From positions 1 through 10,147 of the forward strand of contig CAJTVM010000092.1 of the NCBI GenBank assembly GCA_910579595.1: DNA of 10,147 nucleotides, written 5' to 3'. Below, in pieces: positions 1 through 5,624 of the stretch (positions are counted from its first letter, which is position 1; each line of letters begins with the position of its first letter). Source of the stretch: an uncultured Oscillospiraceae bacterium. Lineage in GTDB: Bacteria; Bacillota; Clostridia; Oscillospirales; Oscillospiraceae. A program made the translations under genes and the position numbers. The notes under the pieces are model-generated. The model ran no database searches. It had not been told where the DNA came from and saw nothing but the letters and a program-made list of their open reading frames with translations.

Positions 1-153
1 GTCATGCTGACCTCCACCGTCCTCGGCCTGCTTACCATGGTCCTGTTCAAGCCCCGCAGCTGGTGTGTCTATTGCCCTATGGGCACTATGACCCAACTGA
101 TCTGCAAGGCCAAACACCGAAAAGATGACATTGTCACGGAACAAAAAAATTGA
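1..153 (+). CDS. 4Fe-4S binding membrane protein, C-terminal end (partial)
   Basis: The reading frame is open from base 1 and stops at TGA 151-153, giving the last 50 residues of a protein whose start lies outside the window. A short hydrophobic stretch (about residues 2-16) is followed by SWCVYCPMGTMTQ, a CxxCPxG iron-sulfur motif. A lysine-rich hydrophilic tail follows. This arrangement is known from NapH/YccM-like membrane ferredoxins, which pass electrons across or along the membrane. The next gene, a rhodanese, begins 39 bases downstream with no terminator between, so the two are probably co-transcribed. Its partner and electron acceptor cannot be told from this fragment. The family call rests on one motif plus context. 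Confidence 0.65.
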   Translation, partial: VMLTSTVLGLLTMVLFKPRSWCVYCPMGTMTQLICKAKHRKDDIVTEQKN

Positions 154-192
154 GTTAGAACAGATTCGCTATAAAAGAAAGGAGAAGCGGCC

Positions 193-513
193 ATGGGATT
201 TTTCGACTTTTTTAAGGGACCTGATATTGACCGGGGCGCAAAAGACTTTCAGGAAACGCCCGGTGCGGTGCTGCTGGACGTTCGTACTGCCCAAGAGTAC
301 CGGGAGGGCCACATTTCCGGCGGCAAAAATGTTCCGCTTCAGGAACTGGATCGTGTGACTGCTATGGCGCCCGAGAAAGATACCCCGCTGTTTGTCTATT
401 GCCACAGCGGCGCCAGGAGCAGCCAGGCGGTAAGGCTGCTGGCGCAGATGGGCTATACCAATATCAAAAATATCGGCGGCATCGCCGCCTACACAGGAAA
501 GGTGGAACGCTGA
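193..513 (+). CDS. Rhodanese-like domain protein (single domain)
   Basis: This 106-residue protein is one rhodanese domain, the usual length for GlpE/PspE-like single-domain sulfurtransferases. LLDVRTAQEY (about 27-36) and GHISGGKNVPL (about 39-49) are the typical N-terminal rhodanese motifs. The active-site loop is CHSGARS, with the catalytic Cys at residue 70, which carries the persulfide. The protein ends in NIGGIAAYTGKVER. No signal peptide is visible, so it should act in the cytoplasm. The start is supported by AGGAG at 180-184, eight bases before ATG. The stop lies one base before the start of the CoA-disulfide reductase gene, so the two are translationally linked. The likely role is handling sulfane sulfur with its neighbour; the physiological donor is unknown. 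Confidence 0.9.
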   Translation: MGFFDFFKGPDIDRGAKDFQETPGAVLLDVRTAQEYREGHISGGKNVPLQELDRVTAMAPEKDTPLFVYCHSGARSSQAVRLLAQMGYTNIKNIGGIAAYTGKVER

Positions 514-514
514 A

Positions 515-2206
515 ATGAAAGTTGTCATCATCGGCGGCGTGGCGGGAGGGGCCACAGCAGCGGCCCGGCTTCGCCGGTTGAACGAGACGGCGGAGATCGT
601 GGTCTTTGAGCGGTCAGGGTATGTCTCCTACGCCAACTGCGGCCTGCCCTACTACATCGGTGGGGTGATCGAGGAGCCCGAGGCCCTGACCCTCCAGACG
701 CCAGAGAGCTTTTTTGCCCGCTTCCGGGTGGATATGCGGGTGCGCCACGAGGTTACCGCCATTCATCCGGATAAAAAGACTGTCTCCGTGAAAGCTCTGG
801 AGACAGGCGAGGAATATGAGGAGCATTATGACAAGCTGATCCTCTCTCCCGGAGCCAGTCCCACCCAGCCCCGGCTCCCCGGCGTGGGGATCGGGAAGGT
901 CTTTACACTGCGCACGGTGGAGGACACCTTCCGTATCAAGGACTATATCGATGCCCATCACCCAAAATCCGCCGTGCTGGCGGGCGGGGGCTTCATCAGC
1001 CTGGAGCTGGCGGAGAACCTGCGGGAGCTGGGGATGGAGGTCACCATCGTCCAGCGTCCAAAGCAGCTGATGAACCCCTTTGACCCGGATATGGCCGCCT
1101 TCATCCACGGCGAGGCGCGGCGGCACGGCATCCGACTGGCCCTTGGGCATACGGTGGAAGGGTTTGCGGAGAGGGACGGCGGCGTGGACGTACTGCTGAA
1201 GGACGCAGACCCTCTCCACGCCGATATGGTGGTGCTGGCCATCGGCGTCACCCCGGACACCGTTCTGGCAAAAGAGGCCGGTCTGGAACTGGGCCTCAAG
1301 GGCAGCATCGTGGTCAATGACCGGATGGAGACCTCTGTCCCAGACATCTACGCGGTAGGGGATGCGGTCCAGGTGAAGCATTATGTTACCGGGCAGGACG
1401 CGGTGATCTCCCTGGCCGGCCCCGCCAACAAGCAGGGACGGATCGCGGCAGACAACATCTGCGGCGGGGACAGCCGTTATCTTGGAAGTCAGGGCAGTTC
1501 GGTCATCAAGGTCTTTGACCTGACGGCGGCCTCCACCGGCGTCAACGAGACGAACGCCAAAAAGGCCGGCTTGGACGTGGACACGGTGATTCTGTCCCCC
1601 ATGAGTCATGCGGGCTACTATCCCGGCGGAAAGCTGATGACCATGAAGGTGGTCTTTGAAACGGGAACCTATCGTCTGCTGGGAGCTCAAATCGTGGGGT
1701 ATGAGGGGGTGGATAAGCGGATCGATGTGCTTGCCACCGCCATCCGCGCAGGGCTGACGGCCATCCAACTGAAAGATCTGGATCTGGCCTACGCGCCGCC
1801 CTACTCCTCTGCCAAAGACCCGGTGAATATGGCGGGCTTCATGGTGGAAAACCTGGCCAGCGGAGTTGTGAAGCAGTTCCATATTGATGATGTGAGCGCC
1901 CTGCCCCACGATGGCAGCGTGACACTGCTGGATTCCCGGACGCCTCAAGAGTACGCGGGCGATCACATTGAGGGGTTCCGAAACATCCCTGTGGACGAAC
2001 TGCGGGAACGGCTGGACGAAGTAGAGAAGGGTAAGCCGGTGTATGTCATCTGCCAGAGCGGCCTGCGCAGCTATATCGCCTGCCGTGTCCTGGCCGGGTA
2101 TGGCTATGAGGCATATAACTTCGCCGGAGGGTTTCGGTTCTATGACGCGGTAACAAACGACCGCCGCCTGACGGAACAGTCCACAGCCTGCGGCATGGAC
2201 CAGTAA
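515..2206 (+). CDS. CoA-disulfide reductase with C-terminal rhodanese domain (CoADR-RHD type)
   Basis: This 563-residue flavoprotein has the length and domain order of CoADR-RHD enzymes, which reduce CoA disulfide, CoA persulfide or polysulfide with NAD(P)H. The FAD-binding GGVAGGATAAARLRR lies at residues 7-21. The redox Cys42 sits in YVSYANCGLPYYIGG, the single-cysteine signature of CoA-disulfide reductases. A second nucleotide fold has AVLAGGGFISLELAE (153-167), and IYAVGDAVQV (278-287) is the distal FAD motif. The dimerisation domain carries YAPPYSSAKDPVNMAG (426-441). The rhodanese domain (about 455-545) keeps an active cysteine at 513 in CQSGLRS. The start follows the upstream stop by one base, and GGAAAGG at 496-502 could serve as ribosome site. 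A hairpin terminator follows immediately. Exact substrate (CoA disulfide or sulfane sulfur) is inferred from family, not shown. Confidence 0.92.
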   Translation: MKVVIIGGVAGGATAAARLRRLNETAEIVVFERSGYVSYANCGLPYYIGGVIEEPEALTLQTPESFFARFRVDMRVRHEVTAIHPDKKTVSVKALETGEEYEEHYDKLILSPGASPTQPRLPGVGIGKVFTLRTVEDTFRIKDYIDAHHPKSAVLAGGGFISLELAENLRELGMEVTIVQRPKQLMNPFDPDMAAFIHGEARRHGIRLALGHTVEGFAERDGGVDVLLKDADPLHADMVVLAIGVTPDTVLAKEAGLELGLKGSIVVNDRMETSVPDIYAVGDAVQVKHYVTGQDAVISLAGPANKQGRIAADNICGGDSRYLGSQGSSVIKVFDLTAASTGVNETNAKKAGLDVDTVILSPMSHAGYYPGGKLMTMKVVFETGTYRLLGAQIVGYEGVDKRIDVLATAIRAGLTAIQLKDLDLAYAPPYSSAKDPVNMAGFMVENLASGVVKQFHIDDVSALPHDGSVTLLDSRTPQEYAGDHIEGFRNIPVDELRERLDEVEKGKPVYVICQSGLRSYIACRVLAGYGYEAYNFAGGFRFYDAVTNDRRLTEQSTACGMDQ

Positions 2207-2212
2207 TAGAGG

Positions 2213-2255
2213 CACCTCTCCTCAATCTGCGGCAGAGTTTGAGGAGAGGTGTTTT
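2213..2255 (+). terminator. Intrinsic terminator between convergent genes
   Basis: A perfect 13-bp inverted repeat has arms CACCTCTCCTCAA (2213-2225) and TTGAGGAGAGGTG (2239-2251), and is followed by TTTT at 2252-2255. The loop can form an inner stem (TCTG/CAGA). The site begins seven bases after the stop of the CoA-disulfide reductase gene. It runs into the stop codon of the convergent Crp/Fnr gene. The T tail favours the + strand; the same stem could also act, more weakly, on - strand transcripts. Confidence 0.88.
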
Positions 2256-2923
2256 CATGTATCCCGCAGAGCCGTCAGCTTTTGTTCGTCCAGAAGCTCT
2301 ATCACGCCCCGGGACAGCTTCACCATGCCCTCGCCCTGGAAATAGCGGAGCATCCGGGTGACTACCTCCCGGTGAGTCCCCAGGTGGTTGGCGATGGTCT
2401 CGTGGGTGATATTCAGCCGGCTGGTACTCTCAATGGCCGCTTCTTCCAGGAGGAAGGTGGCCACCCGCCGGTCCATACTATTCCACATGATCTGCTCCAT
2501 GAGCCACATGACCTCGGAAAACCGGGCGGACATGATCTCGTTGGTGTAGTTGGCGACAGCGGCGGACTGCTCCATAAGCTGCTGGTAAACCTCCGCCGGG
2601 ATCACCCAGAATTCCGTATCCTTCTCCGCTGTGACAGTCACATCAAATTGAATGTTCCTCATGACACAAGAGGCGGAAAACAGGCAGAGGTCCCGGTCAA
2701 ACAGCCGGTAGATGGTGATTTCCCGTCCCTCTTTCGACAAAATATAGGCCCGGAGCTGACCCGACTTTATGAGAAGCAGTCCGGTACAGTCCTCGCTGCC
2801 GTTGTGAAGCACCGTCCCTTTTTTGACTTGGCGTTCTTGGAGCTGCTCCTGCATCAGATTCTGCTGCCCGGGCGTCAGCCTGCTCCAAACAGAGAAGCAG
2901 GTTTGGAAATCCATGCAGGGCAT
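2255..2923 (-). CDS. Crp/Fnr family transcriptional regulator
   Basis: The protein is 222 residues, normal for Crp/Fnr regulators. The N-terminal effector domain (about 10-115) is a cupin-like cNMP-binding fold with GLLLIKSGQLRAYILSKEG (48-66). Where cAMP receptors have the phosphate-binding cassette, it has DRDLCLFSASC (76-86), so cAMP is unlikely to be the ligand. The winged helix-turn-helix (about 165-215) includes THETIANHLGTHREVVTRML. Cysteines lie at 3, 9, 46, 80 and 86; their spacing does not match the classic FNR cluster, but redox sensing is possible. The start at 2923 is chosen because a GGAAGG ribosome site precedes it and its A is shared with the upstream TAA (TAATG). The frame stays open further upstream, but that stretch has no homology-like character. 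It converges on the rhodanese/CoADR genes, its plausible targets. Confidence 0.88.
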   Translation of the reverse strand: MPCMDFQTCFSVWSRLTPGQQNLMQEQLQERQVKKGTVLHNGSEDCTGLLLIKSGQLRAYILSKEGREITIYRLFDRDLCLFSASCVMRNIQFDVTVTAEKDTEFWVIPAEVYQQLMEQSAAVANYTNEIMSARFSEVMWLMEQIMWNSMDRRVATFLLEEAAIESTSRLNITHETIANHLGTHREVVTRMLRYFQGEGMVKLSRGVIELLDEQKLTALRDT

Positions 2924-2994
2924 TAGGTCACGCCTTCCAGAGGCATGGCGACGATATTGCCGCAATGCTCGCAGATACAAAACGCCTGTTCCAT
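2923..2994 (-). CDS. 23-residue cysteine-rich small ORF resembling a truncated desulfoferrodoxin N-terminus
   Basis: ATG at 2994-2992 is preceded by a perfect AGGAGG (3008-3003) at eight bases. The frame ends in TAA that overlaps the ATG of the Crp/Fnr gene (TAATG). The product begins MEQAFCICEHCGNIVAM, then PLEGVT, with Cys at 6, 8 and 11. This matches from memory the start of desulfoferrodoxin (superoxide reductase), whose desulforedoxin domain opens with a CxxCGN motif. The second CC pair and the whole catalytic domain are absent. It could be a degenerate remnant, a coupling leader for the regulator, or a real metal- or redox-binding microprotein. The ribosome site and coupling argue that it is translated; function is unknown. 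Confidence 0.6.
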   Translation of the reverse strand: MEQAFCICEHCGNIVAMPLEGVT

Positions 2995-3036
2995 AGTATA
3001 TTCCTCCTGTTTCCTTTGATTCTGTGGGAGCGGCAC

Positions 3037-3396
3037 TTATGCGCCGCAGTTCCCTCCTTTTTCGCCCATCCAGCGGCAGCGCCGTCCACATCCATACTTC
3101 CGGTTGCCCCGGCAGACCCGATAATGTCCGCCGGAGATGGACAGGGCCTTGGCGTTGATGAGGCTGTCGGAGAGTTTGAACCGGGCATTTTCGTAAATTT
3201 CCGTCACTGTTGTCCGGGAAATCCCCATCTGCGCCGCGCACTGTTCATGGGTTCGCTTTTCGTAATCGACCAGCCGGATCACTTCGTACTCGTCCACAGT
3301 AAGAACCGCCTCGCTGGGGTTTTTCTTCCCTCGGGGAATAAAGCCCCAGCAGCTCGGTTCTGCGCAGACGCGGTGGCAACGACTTGGTCTGGCCAT
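3037..3396 (-). CDS. UPF0251 / DUF134 family DNA-binding protein
   Basis: This 119-residue protein has the family N-terminus MARPSRCHRVCAEP with the paired RCxxVC cysteines. VLTVDEYEVIRLVDYEK (31-47) follows, then a helix-turn-helix around 48-70 (HEQCAAQMGISRTTVTEIYE). The core ends in the usual LINAKALSISGGHY (79-92). The tail adds a cysteine- and arginine-rich segment (CRGNRKYGCGRRC), which could bind a metal or Fe-S cluster; this is inference. The start has AGGAGG at 3409-3404, seven bases before ATG. UPF0251 proteins are predicted sigma-70 region 4-like regulators whose targets are mostly unknown. It leads an apparent operon with the small cysteine-rich ORF and the Crp/Fnr gene; no terminator is seen in the 42-base gap. 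Confidence 0.85.
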   Translation of the reverse strand: MARPSRCHRVCAEPSCWGFIPRGKKNPSEAVLTVDEYEVIRLVDYEKRTHEQCAAQMGISRTTVTEIYENARFKLSDSLINAKALSISGGHYRVCRGNRKYGCGRRCRWMGEKGGNCGA

Positions 3397-3418
3397 ACAA
3401 CTGCCTCCTCAAGCAATA

Positions 3419-3432
3419 CCGGCATATGACGG
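3419..3432. promoter_or_regulatory. Palindrome CCG-N-CATATG-N-CGG over the predicted start of transcription
   Basis: The 14 bases CCGGCATATGACGG form an inverted repeat in which only the two spacer bases break symmetry. The site lies just downstream of the -10 box of the - strand promoter, where a bound repressor would block transcription. The product of the adjacent UPF0251 or Crp/Fnr gene is a candidate binder, which would imply autoregulation. This is inference from position and symmetry only. Confidence 0.4.
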
Positions 3433-3436
3433 AAAT

Positions 3437-3465
3437 AGGGTACAATACAATTCAGAAAAAGTCAA
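3437..3465 (-). promoter_or_regulatory. Sigma-70-type promoter of the UPF0251 - small ORF - Crp/Fnr operon
   Basis: On the - strand TTGACT (3465-3460) is separated by 17 bases from TACCCT (3442-3437). The -35 box is near consensus; the -10 box keeps the first two bases and the last T. Transcription would begin near 3430, about 34 bases before the ATG, leaving room for the ribosome site. An alternative TATAAT at 3474-3469 lacks a good -35 box. Confidence 0.55.
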
Positions 3466-3482
3466 GAGATTATAAAATTTTG

Positions 3483-3495
3483 AACGGCAGCCGTT
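3483..3495. repeat. Short perfect inverted repeat AACGGC-A-GCCGTT
   Basis: A 6-bp perfect inverted repeat with a one-base centre sits between the insertion sequence end and the -35 box of the UPF0251 promoter. It could be an upstream operator or activator site. It is too short to exclude chance. Confidence 0.3.
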
Positions 3496-3515
3496 ACTAT
3501 TAGAAGCTGTATTCA

Positions 3516-4037
3516 TCAGCGCTTGAATAAGGTATGGAAATGGGAGATTTTAACCATAGCCTGAGCAGAAGAGACGGAAATCTCATGATCTTTGCTGAGA
3601 CGTCTGGAGTGGTTGAGCCAGGAGAGGGTACGTTCGACCACCCATCGCCAAGGGAGCTTTTCCCATTGATGAGGTTTGATTTTTTCCGAAATATCAACGT
3701 CAAGGCCGAGTTGACCCTTCGCATCCGCAACAAAAGTGCCACGATATCCAGCATCTGCACAGAACTTTTGGATAGACGGATACCGCCCATACCCTCGTTT
3801 CGCAGCAAATATCCCGCCTTTTGTGTCATGAATATTGGCAGCATGAACCACAACAGACAACAAGCAGGAAGCGGCACATCCACTACGATGTGCCGCTTCC
3901 TGCCTTTTGTTTTTTCCCTCCGTCAATTCCCGCTTACTCCATGTGCAGTTGCGCATTCCCTCATACAGTGGTGCTATCTCTTCCCACTGTTTATCGGTCA
4001 AGTCGCTGGGATACGACTCTCTTTCCTTTTCTTCCAT
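3516..4037 (-). pseudogene. IS5-family transposase, internally deleted remnant
   Basis: The frame encodes 173 residues, against roughly 260-280 for intact relatives. Residues 7-38 (SYPSDLTDKQWEEIAPLY through WSKREL) are the usual N-terminal DUF4096-like part. Residues 59-173 form the C-terminal catalytic part: LLSVVVHAANIHDTK, ADAGYRG (94-100, second catalytic Asp at 95) and LPWRWVVERTLSWLN with the catalytic Glu135. The segment that should hold the first DDE Asp is missing. Residues 40-58 are out of frame: the same DNA read in another frame gives GRKRHIVVD, a normal transposase motif. So a deletion shifted the frame, and a second change near 3887-3903 restored it. The product should be inactive. 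No good ribosome site precedes the ATG. Confidence 0.82.
3864..3903. repeat. Perfect 17-bp inverted repeat inside the transposase remnant
   Basis: Arms GCAGGAAGCGGCACATC (3864-3880) and GATGTGCCGCTTCCTGC (3887-3903) are exact reverse complements, separated by CACTAC. The + strand continues CTTTTGTTTTTTCCC, so hairpin plus T tract would resemble an intrinsic terminator for + strand RNA. The 3887-3903 arm, read on the - strand, encodes the conserved transposase motif GRKRHIVVD. The 3864-3880 arm replaces the expected sequence after that motif. Confidence 0.85.
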
Positions 4038-4084
4038 ATCTCTATTCTATCACAGACCTATTCTCTTGTGAATACAGGTTTTTA

Positions 4085-4227
4085 GATATCTACTAAAGTC
4101 GATAAAGCTCTTTGCATTTGCAACACATCATTGTTGCATCAAAAATGATATTTTGGCTATCTATTTGATATATAGCTCAAGTGATTTATTGTAAACTATA
4201 CAAAAAATAGTGGTGGTGATAGCACCC
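4085..4227 (+). promoter_or_regulatory. AT-rich leader of the beta-glucan operon with inverted repeats
   Basis: These 143 bases must hold the promoter of the downstream operon unless it is transcribed from further left. TGCAACA (4119-4125) and TGTTGCA (4132-4138) form a 7-bp inverted repeat with a 6-base spacer, a possible sugar-responsive operator. TTTGCA is repeated in tandem at 4111-4122. TTGTA-AACTA-TACAA (4189-4203) is a second small inverted repeat. A TTGATA at 4165-4170 could be a -35 box, but no well-spaced good -10 box follows, so I do not name a promoter. No gene is seen here. Confidence 0.4.
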
Positions 4228-4842
4228 ATGTTAAAGCCGGGCAGCCTGCCGATCCGATTTCTGACCAAAGTATGCGATCTGATCCTTCTGAACCTGTTTT
4301 TCATTCTGACCTGCGCCACGGTGATTTTTTCTGGAACGGGGCTCACCGCCTTGTACACCGTGACAAGGAAGATGGTCCGCGAAAACGAGTACGCCCCCCT
4401 CAAAGACTTCCTCCGGGCGGCCCGGGACAATTTCATCTCCTCCGTTCCCGCCACCATCCTGCTGTTTTTGGATGGAACGCTGATCGCCTATCTGCGCTAT
4501 GTGCTCTATGCGGACACCCTGGTGATTCCGCCGGAGCTGTTTATCCTATTGACCATCGCGGCTGTCCTGCTCACAGCCGTGCTGGGCTGGCTGTTCCCCC
4601 TGCTGGCCTGTTTCGACAACACCTTCCCCCGTCATCTGGCCAACGCGGCCAAACTGGCCCCGGCCCGCCTGCCTGTCACCTGCCTCATCACCCTGGTGAA
4701 CCTGTTGCCCCTGCTTCTGGCCCTGCTGTTCCCCGCGCTGGTGGGGCAGATCACCGCCCTCTGGCTGTTCATCGGCATGGCGGCGGGGGCCTTCGTCAAC
4801 TCCTTTTACCTGTCTCGCATTTTTGACACCAAGGGGGACTGA
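4228..4842 (+). CDS. YesL-like DUF624 membrane protein
   Basis: This 204-residue hydrophobic protein has about five predicted membrane segments (near 16-38, 73-92, 103-129, 148-172 and 176-195). The N-terminal region FLTKVCDLILLNLFFILTC, followed by GTGLTALYTVTRKMVRENE, is the hallmark of DUF624/YesL proteins. These are commonly encoded in sugar-utilisation clusters of Firmicutes, often beside ABC transporters and glycoside hydrolases. Their molecular role is not known. I chose ATG 4228 because GGTGGTGAT (4212-4220) sits seven bases before it; GTG codons at 4210-4216 in the same frame form that ribosome site and are unlikely starts. The GH16 gene begins five bases after its stop, so they form an operon. 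Confidence 0.83.
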   Translation: MLKPGSLPIRFLTKVCDLILLNLFFILTCATVIFSGTGLTALYTVTRKMVRENEYAPLKDFLRAARDNFISSVPATILLFLDGTLIAYLRYVLYADTLVIPPELFILLTIAAVLLTAVLGWLFPLLACFDNTFPRHLANAAKLAPARLPVTCLITLVNLLPLLLALLFPALVGQITALWLFIGMAAGAFVNSFYLSRIFDTKGD

Positions 4843-4847
4843 ACACC

Positions 4848-5609
4848 GTGGAAAAAACACTGTCTTACGAGGGTTATCATCTAGTCTTTTCGGATAATTT
4901 TGACGGTCCGACCCTGGACCGGACCTGCTGGAACGTGGAGCTCCACCCGCCGGGCTGGGTCAATGAGGAGCTCCAGGAATATGTGGACAACGATGAAGTC
5001 ATCAAGCTGGAGAACGGCAATTTGCTCCTCCGGGCGGTGAAAACCCTGGGGAAGGATGGGAGTGTCTCCTATACCTCCGGCCGGGTGTCTACCCAGTGGA
5101 AGCGGGACTTCACCTGCGGCATTTTCGAGGCCCGGCTGAAAGTGCCCCAAGGCAAAGGGCTTCTGCCCGCCTTTTGGCTGATGACCACCGACGAGGACAA
5201 GTACGGCCAGTGGCCTGTTTGCGGGGAGCTCGACATCATGGAGGTGCTGGGGGACCAGCCCCGGAAGAACCACGGCACCCTCCACTACGGCCTGCCCCAC
5301 GAGGAGACCCAGGGGACGGTGATGCTGGCGGAGGGGGACTTCTCCCAGGCGTTCCACGACTTCGCTGTGAAGTGGGAGCCGGGATGCATCCGCTGGTATG
5401 TGGACGATAAGGAGTACTTCCGGGCAGATAGCTGGTTCTCCGCCGGGTCGGACGGGGAGAAAAAGCCCTTTCCCGCCCCCTTTGACCACGATATGTACCT
5501 CATCCTGAATCTGGCGGTGGGCGGAAGCTGGGTGGGATACCCGGACGAAACTACAGATTTTCACCGCGCCCGGCTGGCCGTGGACTGGGTGCGGGTATAT
5601 CAGAAATAA
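4848..5609 (+). CDS. GH16 family beta-glucanase, cytoplasmic type
   Basis: The 253-residue protein is essentially one GH16 jelly-roll domain. LVFSDNFDGPTLDRTCWNVE (12-31) is the usual opening strand. ENGNLLLRAVK (55-65), SGRVSTQ (77-83) and FEARLKVPQGKGLLPAFWLM (93-112) follow. The catalytic motif GELDIMEVLG gives nucleophile Glu127, Asp129 and acid/base Glu132. WYVDDKEYFR (183-192) and the C-terminal VDWVRVYQK complete the fold. GH16 enzymes with this motif hydrolyse beta-1,3- or mixed beta-1,3/1,4-glucans such as laminarin or lichenan. No signal peptide or anchor is present, so it should work inside the cell on imported oligosaccharides. Start is GTG at 4848 with GGGGG upstream, overlapping the end of the DUF624 gene. 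The phosphorylase gene follows after 15 bases. Confidence 0.9.
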   Translation: MEKTLSYEGYHLVFSDNFDGPTLDRTCWNVELHPPGWVNEELQEYVDNDEVIKLENGNLLLRAVKTLGKDGSVSYTSGRVSTQWKRDFTCGIFEARLKVPQGKGLLPAFWLMTTDEDKYGQWPVCGELDIMEVLGDQPRKNHGTLHYGLPHEETQGTVMLAEGDFSQAFHDFAVKWEPGCIRWYVDDKEYFRADSWFSAGSDGEKKPFPAPFDHDMYLILNLAVGGSWVGYPDETTDFHRARLAVDWVRVYQK

Positions 5610-5624
5610 ACGGAGGCGGATCCC

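Larger units (their letters stand above)
3503..4081 (-). mobile_element. Degenerate IS5-family insertion sequence (about 580 bp)
   Basis: The ends are imperfect inverted repeats: GAAGCTGTATTCA at 3503-3515 and TGAATACAGGTTT at 4069-4081. They match at 11 of 13 positions when one is reverse-complemented. TTA on both outer flanks (3500-3502 and 4082-4084) could be a target duplication, although TA alone would also fit. Inside is a - strand transposase gene of IS5 type that lacks its middle part. The element is more AT-rich than its neighbours. Full IS5-type elements are usually well over 800 bp, so this is an internally deleted copy. The exact ends are not certain. Confidence 0.7.

Noticed and set aside
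614..2215. Long open frame (533 codons) on the - strand
   Set aside because: It is antisense to the CoA-disulfide reductase, whose motifs are unmistakable. Its translation is low-complexity, rich in His, Gln and Gly, as expected from GC-rich antisense sequence.
2249..2926. Open frame of 225 codons on the + strand
   Set aside because: It mirrors the Crp/Fnr gene exactly in extent. The - strand frame has a clear helix-turn-helix and a ribosome site.
2924..3241. N-terminal extension of the Crp/Fnr frame by 106 codons
   Set aside because: The extension overlaps the UPF0251 gene and the small cysteine-rich ORF, is basic and repetitive in character, and lacks a ribosome site. Start 2923 gives the normal family length.
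3534..4096. Two + strand frames across the insertion sequence
   Set aside because: They are antisense to the transposase remnant and show no family-like sequence.
4210..4227. Earlier GTG starts for the DUF624 protein
   Set aside because: The GTGGTGGTG run itself forms the ribosome site for ATG 4228, and family members usually begin shortly before the FLTKVCDL-like segment.
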